Source of the DNA: Microvelia longipes
Lineage: Eukaryota > Arthropoda > Insecta > Hemiptera > Veliidae
Assembly: GCA_018340805.1 (NCBI GenBank)
Contig: JACMZG010000008.1
Span: forward strand, 59,149,281-59,213,280
Length of the DNA stretch: 64,000 nt
Direction of reading: 5' to 3'
Position 1 is the stretch's first letter. Each line of letters begins with the position of its first letter. Positions 11,538-23,100 of the stretch are shown here, piece by piece. Below the pieces are notes generated by a model, which saw only the letters and a list, made by a program, of their open reading frames with translations, was not told the DNA's origin and did no database searches. A program made the position numbers and the translations under genes.

Positions 11538-13341
11538 ATGCGAGAAGGACTTTCTCATGAGGAGAGTGTTGTTGTGTTTAATGCTCAAAAAGATTTATTA
11601 CACAAGCAAGTTTTACTTAAGGAAGGATATAGTTTCAAAAAAGTAAAATGTCATGTCCGTGAAAGAAATGATTTAGACAAAGTATTCCATAGATGGACAA
11701 GCAAGAAACCGCTGAATAGGTATTACACTGAAGGTAGAAATATTGTGCAAAGGAATGTTTTAGACGAGATATCTCCATATACAGTGCCAGCTACAAGCTG
11801 GTATAGGCAAAGTGATGTTCTTAAATCTGAACCATTGGAATCAGGACGCAAACATTATGAAAAACCCACTCAACGGGGCAGAAATAATGCTGATTTACTA
11901 AATAGAGTGTGTATTCCACCAGATCCTAAACCTCTTCCTATAGGAATTTGTGATTTTAATCCAGATTTTTTTACATTAGTTAAGGGAAGAGAAACCTCTA
12001 CTAAGTTCAACAAGAGGGAATATTTGGATACCCTAAGAACTACACTTCAGCAGAATGTTCAAGCCGCCGTATATAAGGATTTTACTAAATTTATACACCA
12101 ACAATTTCTTCTTGATTTCAAAGCTATATCGTCCAGGTACAATTCTCTTTATGATACAGAAGAAATCCTGAAAGCATTCTCGTTTTATGACGAAACTGAA
12201 ACACTGAAAGTTAAAAATATTAAAAAAATGTTCTGGAAAGAATACTCGGAAAGTTTAGAAATGATTGAATCAGTTAAAAGAAAAACTTCATTGATACTAA
12301 ATGATCTTCAATATACATGGGATAGACTGTTATCGAGAATTCATTGTAAAAAACTTCTTTATGAAATAAGTCCCCCAAGCTGGAAAAGATGGTATGATCA
12401 ACAAAAACAAGCTTGGAAACCAGAGGACATGGAATCTTATAACACATTGAACGAGCAGTACAAAGAATACTTAACAGCTGTTGGTCAACCTGATCCAGAA
12501 GTAGCAAAACTAATGCAAGATTGTAAAACACTATTTGAATCAATAGGTCCAAATCTAATTTATTATTCTCACATGAGTCAGGTTGAGGAAGTATTCAAAG
12601 ACTTAGAAGGACAAGCTGCACTTGCACTTGAATATACCGCCATCATCAGCGGTCACCGTGAAAAGCTGCTAAAAGTTTTAGAAGAAACAGATAAATATAA
12701 TTCACATCGTAAGAAAATGTTAGATGGTTTGATAGACATGTTAGGAAATAAAATAAAAGATAACCATAACAGAGCAAATGAATTAGAAGATAGAATAAAT
12801 GCAAAGGCAGAATTATGGTTCAAAGATATAATAGTGGGTGAAGAAACTATGTTGGTAAAATCACTCATACAAGTCATGTTTGTTTGAGGAGATAGTTGGG
12901 CAAAGAAATAAAACAATGACTAATAAAGAGATGTTGGAAGAACTTGAAATGAAAATGATAAAGTTAAAAACAGATATGGGACAAATAGGTCACGAAGAAA
13001 AAAGAGAAATGACTCAAAATCTAAAGAAAAAAGAAGAGGAGGCATTGGCCAAAGCTGGAGAAGCTAAATCTAGAGAGACTGCTCTTAAGAAACTTATTAA
13101 ACAAATGGAAACAAGTATGAAAGACTATCCAGTTACAAAAACCTGGAAACAACTTAGACCACGATCGCCTCCTCCTACTGTGTCATCCAAGTCTCACCAT
13201 GAATATCGTCAAGCAAAAATATCTTTCAGTAACGAAAATAAAGAAGATTGTGAGTCGGACAGCCAAACAGATCTGCCTATTGATAATATTGATTCTCCGA
13301 AAAAAAGCAGGAAATCCTCTGTTGGGCTTAATGACATATAA
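11538..13341 (+). CDS. Unrecognised coiled-coil-rich protein gene, intronless, with one +1 frame break
   Basis: Two overlapping frames read as one gene. Frame 1 (11,538-12,887) gives 449 residues and frame 2 (open from 12,859 to 13,341) gives about 150 more. Frame 2 has no good ATG at its start, and its charged heptad-like sequence (LEELEMKMIKLKTDMG) carries on the helical character of frame 1, so I read it as the C-terminal part of the same protein. The N-terminal 150 residues are proline/arginine rich (VCIPPDPKPLPIGICDF). Residues about 200-440 are largely helical and include PSWKRWYDQQKQAWKPEDM. The tail is Ser/Pro/Lys rich. I see no signal peptide, membrane segment or catalytic motif. The layout is reminiscent of ciliary coiled-coil proteins, but I cannot assign a family. 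The change of frame needs one base skipped between 12,859 and 12,885, so the gene is a pseudogene, a sequencing indel or a programmed frameshift. The gene converges on ORC3. Confidence 0.7.
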
Positions 13342-13353
13342 TTAATCTTTCTC

Positions 13354-13359
13354 AATAAA
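13354..13359 (+). terminator. Polyadenylation signal AATAAA of the 11,538-13,341 gene
   Basis: A canonical AATAAA lies 12 bases after the TAA stop at 13,339-13,341. Such close spacing fits a short 3' UTR. No genomic A-tract follows, which argues against a fresh processed pseudogene. Confidence 0.5.
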
Positions 13360-13967
13360 ATACTATGGCTTAATTACTTATCATTTTCCTATCTAAGACC
13401 CCCATTTTTAAATAATCCATTACTATTCTAAAATATGAATATCATTGATTCTAAAAACTCAAGATAGGTCACCAATTCACTCAAAAAATGACAGGCTACA
13501 CATAAATCCAGTACAAAAATGGTCTATAATTAAAAGAAATGTGAAGCTTGGCATTTAAAACTTAATCTATTATATATTTTACCCATTATACATTTATATA
13601 TTTATTTATGCAACAAATATAAACAACCCTCATAAGATTCATTTCTTGATAAAAATTTCCTAAAACATTTTTTTCCTTAAGCAAATTTTCACCAAACAAA
13701 AATTTAGTAGTAGAAAAGCATCAAACATTTGAAACTAAGCTTCCTTTCCTTAGAGTCTTAAATTAGTAAAATCATGCTAGCAGTCTCAGAAGCCAGGCCA
13801 AGGTCCTCCCTCGCTCTACTTTCCATTTCTTGAGTTTTCAGTTTATGCTCCATAACCTGAGTAAACTTAGCATTACGACTTGATCCTTAATTTTTATAAA
13901 TTTTCCAAAGGAAATAAGCTACACATTTTAAAAATTAGCTTAGAATGACCCACCCAGCAGGATGTAC

Positions 13968-14042
13968 ATTATTTTGTATAACCTATGGGATAATCATGCA
14001 AATGTCCTATCCGCATATTTATTCCATAGGTTATACAAAACT
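13968..14042. repeat. Short inverted repeat between the convergent genes
   Basis: TTTTGTATAACCTATGGGAT at about 13,972 is mirrored by TTCCATAGGTTATACAAAA ending at 14,041, with a loop of about 30 bases. It lies about 145 bp downstream of the ORC3 stop. It could be a tiny MITE or a transcript hairpin. Confidence 0.6.
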
Positions 14043-14185
14043 ACACTAAAAACTAAACCAATTAATATAATATGGCCCTGGTTTTCCCCAATAACAAACT
14101 TAAATAAAAAAACACTTTTATGAAATAAATATTTACTTAAAAAAATAAACTAAAAATGAAAAATGTAAAAAAATAAAACTGCTGA

Positions 14186-17100
14186 TTAGGCTGAACCACC
14201 CCAAGTCATCCTGGACACATGATCGGCTTTTCTTTTAGAAGATTTAACAAAGCCCATGAATTCTAGGTCTGATACAGCTTGCATAAATCGAGCTCTGATG
14301 ATATTATTAAAGAAAATTTTTACAATTAGGCTTTTTATTTAGAAAATAATTTTAAACCATAAATCATAATAAAAATTGGGTACGGAGTACCTCAGAACTT
14401 TTCCTCATCACATCGGATTCACTACATTCATCCTCTACAAACTTGCTTCGCTTGCCCTTAGGACATACAAGATGTTAACTCAATACTGAAACACCTCTTC
14501 AGACTCCCTTTGCTCATCCTCAGATAGATAATACATCTGTGTCATTACCAGTGGTCACCCATCCAGGCACTGAGCATGCTGGATACTGCTTAACTTATAT
14601 GATCCAATAAAAATCATGGATATACTTGTCCATTGAAACAAACTTTGTGTACTTAATTATTACGCAAAGGTATACACTTGTACCAAATTTCAACGCAATT
14701 AGTTTATTTTCCGAATTTTTACAATTTTTTAAAAATCGTGCACAAGTCATTTGATAACAATTGAACTAATACTGAAAATGAGATGAAACTTGGCATATAT
14801 GTAAGTCTTAAACATAGCCACACGCGCGCCAAATCTCAAATTGATCCCAAAATTTTTATGCGTTTTATAATTTTTCAAAATTTTTGCTAAGTCATTATTT
14901 TGGGTTAAAGTTTCAACTTTGAAATTATTGTCTAATTTCTAAGATGTAAATCAAGTTTCAAGTGTCTCTAGGATATAAGATAAAAGAGACTAACTTTCCT
15001 TTGAGTGCCACTTGATGGCTTGCACAGAGGTTTGAAAGCCAGGTGAATTCCTTAAAATTGGTGCTTCTAGCTCAAAAATTCATATTTTGCTAAGTTTTCA
15101 GTAAATACTTTGCGACCTAAGAAGTAGCATTGCTACTGTTATTCAATTGTTCTAAATTTTTCAAAAAAAAAAAAATGTGCATGTTTATCCCATGTTTTAC
15201 AAAATGATGCTCATCTTTCAAGGTCACTTTAAGATAATTTTTAAAAATTTTAGCAGATTTCCTTTGAAAAATTTATTAATGGAATTGAGGATTAAGCAGT
15301 TATGCTTTTGCTCACGTCAAGAAGTATAAACCAAAAACTTCAGCAAGAAATCAATAGTTGAGCAAGAAAGCAAACAAAAGAAAATTCACCTGGCTGCCCC
15401 ATAGGCTTTGAGTATTTTAAGTAATTATATCGAATTTGGATGTGTTTTATTCTACTTACAGCCCAACATCCCACTTGACATTTGTATTGGATTAATTACA
15501 CTCATTCTGAAGAAACTCCAAACAAACATTTTTACAAATCGAAATCATATTTGAGGAAATACAGCTCTGCAAACAAAACCCATTTGATAGTTAAAATGCT
15601 ACCTAGTTTGAATAAGATACACATTTTTGGTAAAAGCCTTCAAGCTGCCATTTTTCAGAATAAATGCCTCGAATTAAAAGAAATTTTTTTTGTTTTAATA
15701 AAATAATAATTATTTAAGAATAGATATATAAAAATCTTAAAAGGATACTGGACTACAGGATTAATTTCCATTTTTTCATCTCCAGCTGTATCTGGATCAA
15801 CTATAGTAGAAAAAGTCTGAAACAAAATAAAGTTAACATAATAAAAAATTTCAATAGCTCATTTTTCTTATAGAAATTCACTAATAAAAAGTTAACACAA
15901 CATTATATAAACAGTGGTGGGTTTGCCATAAAGACTACAAGGCTGAAGCATAGGGAGTCAAAAATAAAGGAGAGGGGGATCTTATTAAATATTTTATATA
16001 AGATATAAATATTTTAAATAAGATAAGTATTTTTTCAAGAAAATTTATTAAGACAAGAATATCATAATAAAGACCACAACAATTTCAATGAGTAAACACC
16101 TCTGCAGTAATTTATTAATTTTATGATTAAGAATTGATAATAAGAATATTAGTATATCTGATAGTGTTTGGCCTAATCATTATTATGTATTATTGTAAAT
16201 ATTAGAACAAACTGGTAAATGTAAACAAAAGGCTTAAACTTCATTATTATAAGATATTTTATAGTAAAGTGGATAAAATGGAAGAAGAAAAGTAGATCAT
16301 GTAACTAGATAGAAATTACCTAATAGACAAGTGATCAATAATTTTTCAAGTAATAAAAACATAATTATATAATAAATAAATTAATAGTAATAAAATTAAT
16401 TTTCAAAGTAATAAAAACACTGCTGACCTCACTGGTTTGTAGCGTGACTAAACAAACAGATGTTATACTTATTTTTGCCAAAAAAATCTCAAATTTTTAT
16501 AATTTATTTATAAGTTCAATTAATTTTTTAAACAACTTAACATGTATATTAACTTTAGGTAACACTGATCAAGGAGCTTTTAAATTTTTTTGAGGAGGCA
16601 AAATATGTAAAAGATTATTTATTGCCCAGCAAATCAAAAGGTAACTTTAATAACCACGATTTTAAAACTCGCTGTTAGTTATTATACTATTTTCTCCCTT
16701 CTGGAGGTAAAATATTAAACTTACCACAGGAGAAACAAGTTGTTGCTCCTGGGCAGTACTTAAGTGTTTGTGAGTATACTGAATGGAAATAAATACTATG
16801 GTTAAATTATATATGATTTCTTCGACTTTGGCCTCACGAACTAATATGACTGCCCAGTGAGCACTATTTTCCATTCGTAAGTTAATAAAAATTGCTAGTA
16901 CCTGAAGCCAGTCGTGAAGATTGATTAGAGCACCACACTCTAAATGAAGTTTGTAAGCAATACAAATATCAGGGAGTGTAGATGGTATTTCATTTGCGTC
17001 CTCGACCTTACAGCAATCACACTAAAATAATAAAAAAAGGAAGTGTTAATTTTAACTTATCAGGTACTTTATTAAGCTACCCTTTGGCAATGTTTCACAC

Positions 17101-20100
17101 ACATTTTTCCTCCAAGTATAAGAAAGTACTATTAGGGTCATTTTTTCTTGATTTACTTTAACTTCTTTAGTTGGTTGCAGATTATCAAGAGAGTAATTGG
17201 TTGAGATGATCACTAATTAATTTTTTGGTATAATCAATGTAATTGGTTAGTGGACTAAGTATTATTAGTTAATAATGTATAATAAGTTACTTGCCCCTTT
17301 TAAGATTATTCTTTAAAATAAATGATAGAACATAAAACAAATCTCATCAAAAGCTCATTTGAGATTCCAGTGAATTATATTGTATTTAAAAAAATATTTG
17401 TCCATTGTGTGGCCAAATTTTACTTATCTGTAATTTCTATTTCTTTTTTATTTTATTATTTTTTTTGATCTTTAATATTTTTTTTAAAGTCCATAAACAT
17501 ATAGTTTATATTTTTTGTGATTAAAATGGTATATAATATGATGTGTTAAAGTAAACTAAACTCCTCGCGCTATATCTTTGAACATGGTCACGTCATGTTA
17601 TAATACGGTCATGTCATGTTATGATAAAAACAGCTGTTTTTATATTTTTTTCTTCTGGATTGAAAATCAGCTGGACGGGAGAAAATTCATACCTTGTAAC
17701 TCTCTAAAAAGGAAGAAAAAGTCCCTACAGTTGCAAGAGGGGTGATGTGTAGGTGGGAGTGTGTCAGGTTATTTTACCCACCATGTGGCACTTGTAATCT
17801 CAATCGCTTTTTGTCTTATCTCTTCTATTCAAAATAAACTATTTTTTAACTAGATTTTTATCACTTCTTTTTATTTTAAACCAGTCCTGGCCAAACTTTT
17901 CTAGCAAAGGGCCGCTTAGTCTTATTACAGCCAGTCGCGGGCCGCATTCCTTAAATTTTAAAGTATGCTAAACCTGTGACAAATTGCAGTTACGCTTGTA
18001 TTTTACTAAAGTGAAATTTATCCTCAAAGAATAGGAATTAGGGAACTTTAGCACTAAACGGAAAAAACAAAACGGAGTATCTTCGTCAGATCTTGAAATA
18101 TAACTGATGACAAATTTTGCTAGAATAATAGGTGTAAAAATAATTTTAAAAAGTATTCCAATGAAATAAAATATCAAAGGGATTGTATTTTATCAACTCC
18201 TTTTCGGCAATTCACAGAAGGCAAAATAGCTTTTTTTATCTTATTATTGTGAAATAAAAATTCGCTAAAATAATTAAAATTCGCCAAATCCAACAATGAG
18301 AATTGATATGAAAGGCGGCCACTCATTATGTAATTGTTTCTTATCTCATTTAGTTTTTGTTTCTCCAAACTTTAAAGCAAATCAAATATTACTGCGTTAA
18401 AGCAGCAATCCATTATTTCCTTATCTTTGTATCTAACTTTTCATAATAATTTTGAATTAAATAATTTATTTGCTTATATACCTAATATGTTTGTTGTGGC
18501 TTTATTGTCATCTGTCATAATCTGTCAGTCTAATAGTCTAATTTGTAATAATTATGTCTTAATATAGATTTAAAATGTGTTAATTAAAAGTATAGTTAAT
18601 GCAGCCAAAATCATAGATTTATTGGAGCAGCCAGCTCCAATACATGGTCCTTCGAGCCTACGAACGAATAATTCTGCCGTGAGTTTTTCATTTGTAAATG
18701 AATTTGCCGAATCCAGCCAGGACGGCAAATCAAGAGGTGGGAGGAAAGTCAGTACCAGCCAGGTATGATCATATTTCTCTTCTTAGTAGTATTAACAAAT
18801 TATATTATAATTATAAATAAATAAATATAAAAACAGAAGAACATTTTAACAAATAAATTATAATTAACAGAAGAAAAGAAATTATATCTTAAAGAACAAA
18901 AACATAGGTTAGAAATTTTGAAGGAAGAACATTTCAAATTAATAGAATTTGAGAAGGCAGAGCTTCAGAAAAAGATCTTAATGAGGAAGCTGCTGCCATT
19001 ATAGCCTGTCGTAATGCTAAAAGTTCAGCTTTAGAGTTAAAGAAAGAAATCAAAGTTTTGAATTTGAAAAAAAAAATCATATTTAGACCTGAAAATAAAA
19101 TATCTAAATTAACATTAATATTGGAGGAGAGAGAGGATTTCGAAAGTCCTAAAATTGCATATGATGGAAAAGAAAATTACTATTTTGACAAAGTATATGA
19201 AACTGATTCGGCCATACAATCTTTGAATTCTAACTCTCATAATTCCACAAAACTTATCCAAAATGCATTGAAATGTCAAAATAAAAACAATAATTTGTAT
19301 TTAGAGACAAAAAATACAAAATCGTTACAAAAACAAAAAAAAAATGAATTTAAAAATAAAATAAGGACTCTACCTAACCGTCAAGTAAATTGCACAAAAG
19401 CATTACAATGTGTAGGGAATGCATCAAAAACTAAAACAAGAAAGAAAATTAAATCAAACGAATTACGTCAATATGGATGCAAGCAACCCCTCAACTTAAA
19501 TTATCTTGTAACTAAGACGAGGGCTTCCTTTAAAAACATTCTGATTCCTACAACTTTAATGAAGTTGAATATAATTAAAAACAGTAAACGTAAAAAAATT
19601 AATACAGTCAAGAAGGAAAAAGAGGAATATTCTTACAGATATTTAATACTCAAGCAAAATAGCCATATAAGTTTACTAACTAAGTATCTACGTTACAAGG
19701 TCCCTAAAAGAAAATTTAACAACAAAAGGAGAAATCTTAGAAATAGGATATTTGAAAAAAATTATCACCAACAAGTCTTAAGCCAAAAAAGGTACAAGAA
19801 ATTGGAAAACAAGACACAAGAATATAATCATGTATAGAGTCAAAGTCATCATTAGTGTCAAAGTCATTATCACTCGCTCACTTATTCAGATCGATCATCT
19901 TAAACACTAAATTCAAGAATTTATTCTTATCAATACACTTCTAGAATAAAGCAGTATCAGCAGGAGCTGCAGCTACACAAGCCAGCCCACAGCAATAAGA
20001 GGAGGCGGTGGAGTATGTTGTGGCTTTATTGTCATCTGTCATAATCTGTCAGTCTAATAGTCTAATTTGTAATAATTATGTCTTAATATAGATTTAAAAT

Positions 20101-23100
20101 GTGTTAATTAAAAGTCTAGTTAATGCAGCCAAAATCATAGATTTATTGGAGCAGCCAGCTCCAATACAATGTTTTTTATTTTATCTTTTTCCAAACATTT
20201 TAATTTTGCCCGCGGGCCACATAAAAATGCTCCGCGGGCCGCATGTGGCCAGCGGGCCATAGCTTGCCCAGGCCTGCTTTAAACGGTGTTTTTTTTTAAT
20301 ATTGCCATTTCATAGCTTTCTTGCATACTCAATCTGAATTATATTATTATTTATTTAATTATATTATTATTTATTTAACTTCTACCCAGAAAAACTATAA
20401 CTATAATTATTAACAATAAATGAAATGACGTAGAGGCAAGTGGATATCAATTTTTTTTTGCTAATCTTAAAATCTTCATGGCAATCACCTTCATACTAGG
20501 TTCAAAACAAAATTTATTGACTGATAATAAATTAAATTATCAGTCAAGTACAGTTTTTTCTTTCCGAAGTTGGATGCCTGCTGTTTCATGCCAAAAAGAA
20601 CAGCTGTTTTTCATGTCGAAAGATACAGTGTGAGGAGTATAATATTAAAAATATTTAAGGCTTGTTTTGGAATCAATTAATTGCCTGGTATCATTTTCAT
20701 TTCCAATTCACAAATATTCGGCTGCAACATTATTTTAGTTATTCTAGAACTTTAAGAAATCACTCCCTTTAAAAATTAATTTTAATTTGAATAAATTAAT
20801 TTATGATAAAATATTGTTAAGGTTAATTCAATAATCTGAGATATATGCAAGTTCCTCATCTGATTTTTAGCATATTTTTTTGTTTTAGTGTATTTGAATT
20901 TCCAAAAATGACTTGTTATATCCTCTTGGCTATTATTTTTTGGATAGCACAACTTAACCGAAAGATTGATCATTGTACACGTTTCATCTATCTAAAATGA
21001 CTGAGAGCGACGATGATAACAGACACACATATACAGACAGACAACTTTTGTCAGAACTACTCGGGAGGGTCTTAAAATTCATGAAACAGGAGTTCAGGTG
21101 AAATCTCAGTTTTGGATTTTTACCTACAGTATAAATGAGGAAAAGTAAAAATTCTACAACACAAATTGAATCATAACAAATAAGAATCAGTTTAAAGCAT
21201 AGATTATCATCTAGTACTATGGAGACACACACAAGTAATAATAATAATTAAATCATACCATTAAATAATGTGATGGTTGGGTCAAAGCATGGTGTACATC
21301 TCCTCTAGGACATCCAATTAAATTATTTTTAAGATTATGACTAGCAGTTGTATCGGCAACTAAAATTTCATGTAGTGGTAATGTAGTGATAGGTTCTAAA
21401 AGTGGGGGCAATTGCTCCTTCATTAGAGCTTCAACTAATCTTTCTCTTATTTGTTCAAATCCTCCTTCAGGTTTTGATTTGCTCATTGCAGCTAAGACCT
21501 AAAATATATATAATATTAAAAGGATTTAAACTTACTTTAAAAGATAAGATAAGCAGAGATTAGTTAAAAAGATTAAAACATACTAATTAATGTAATATTA
21601 ATAAAAAATTATATTAAGTTTTTTAAATAAAATTTAATAATAAAATATTGACGATAATTAGACAAGATATAGAGATGTAATGTTAGTACTATAGCAAACT
21701 AATAAGATTCTTAAGAATTAATGCCCCTGATATGATGAATGTATTATTGCTATTCAACACTTGGCACTGATATCCTTCCCCAAGCCATTTTCATCAAATT
21801 GAAGGTAAAAATTTAAATAAAACTTAAACTCACAATAAATTCAAGGTTTCAGTTTGTAAGGACATATCAACTTAGGTGTCCAACTTGGCAGTGGGTGCTT
21901 GGCATTTTACAAACATATAAAGCCAAATCTAAATTGTAGCTAATGAAATCTAATGACTAAAATCTGGCATTAATGAGCTTTTACAAAGTGAACCAACTAA
22001 CGAAAATACATCTTAATATCTGATTACATTTTGATTTTTTTTTATATAATTGGCATTTGAGTTTTCCTTCTTTTACTAATAACAATAAAGTTGTTTTTGG
22101 AAATTTGCCTCGCTTGCAGACTTCACCCCCAGATATTTGTTCTACATATTATAGATTGTTAAATAAAACACAGATACTTTCATAAAGCTGGTTACACAAA
22201 AATTTATTCATTCACTACCTCTTTAAATTGAGCTCTAGATTTAATAATATTTATCTTTTGAGGAGATTTAGGGGGTTTGCTTTCATTATTTTTATTAGAA
22301 TCAATATTCTCTAATTCCATTTTAAAATGCTGACATTTTTCTAATATTGTTCCTTGGTATCCTTCATCTTCCATAAACTTTATAATCTGGAAAAAGTGAT
22401 AAAAACATTAAAATTAAATTTCAGAAAAATTTAAAGCTGAAGTGAATTAGTTTTAACCAATCATTGCTTTAGCATATAATTCATTAATTGACAAAGTTTG
22501 TAGCTAAGGATTAATCTTGTAGCACGAAAATCCTAGAGTTAGTAAGCAAGTATAAAGTGCACTAGGTTTCTGGTAACATAGAGATATTATTACAAGAGGG
22601 CCTTATAGGTTAAATTTTGGAACATCGAAAAAGTAGCCTGACCACCTTCATTTATAAATACAATCAAATAATAAGTACCAAATTACAAAACTTATATATT
22701 AGAACGTTAAAAATACAAATCAAAACACAAACAATCTACGGGAAGCCGCAATCAATTGATTTATTACAACCTTAACTCTCTTGAAGGAGATTTTATTGAG
22801 GTTACACAGAGCCCTTGAGAGGCCCAAAAAGATTTTTCAGGCATCTCAATGTATTGAGATAGGCTATATTCCCTCTAGTATATATCTCTATGTCTGGTAA
22901 TATAACAAGCATACAGGTGACAATATGAGACTAGTGGATAACTATAGTTGCCACCTGGATGCTGCTCCAATCCAATCAAAACATAATATTGACTTACAAC
23001 AAAATAACCAGAAGGTTACCATGCAGGCTGATGGGCTACAAAGCCTAAAATCAGGTAGCATTCTATTTTTTTCTAGGTTACAAAGATAATTTTAAAACTC

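Larger units (their letters stand above)
18492..20168 (+). mobile_element. Short non-autonomous LTR retrotransposon, BEL/Pao-like, nested in the hAT element
   Basis: 153-bp direct repeats at 18,492-18,644 and 20,016-20,168 begin TGTTGTGG and end AATACA. They differ at one base that I can see. A perfect 5-bp target duplication, ATGTT, flanks the element (18,487-18,491 and 20,169-20,173). The left LTR is followed directly by a tRNA-Tyr-type primer-binding site, and the right LTR is preceded by the purine-rich AAGAGGAGGCGGTGGAGTA. The internal 1.37 kb lacks protease, reverse transcriptase and integrase, so it must be mobilised in trans. The BEL/Pao label rests on the TGTTGTG LTR start, 5-bp duplication and primer site, and is inference. 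Confidence 0.88.
17882..20276. mobile_element. hAT-like non-autonomous DNA transposon interrupted by an LTR element (ORC3 intron 12)
   Basis: Ends are CAGTCCTGGCCAAACTTTTC on the left and, reverse-complemented on the right, CAGGCCTGGGCAAGCTATGG. Subterminal GGGCCGC/GCGGGCC motifs lie at both ends. It is flanked by 8-bp near-identical target duplications: TTTTAAAC (17,874-17,881) and CTTTAAAC (20,277-20,284), one mismatch. The 8-bp duplication, CAG-type ends and GGGCCGC subterminal motifs fit hAT MITEs. After removing the nested LTR element (18,492-20,168 plus its 5-bp duplication) the element would be about 713 bp, with no transposase frame. Confidence 0.8.
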
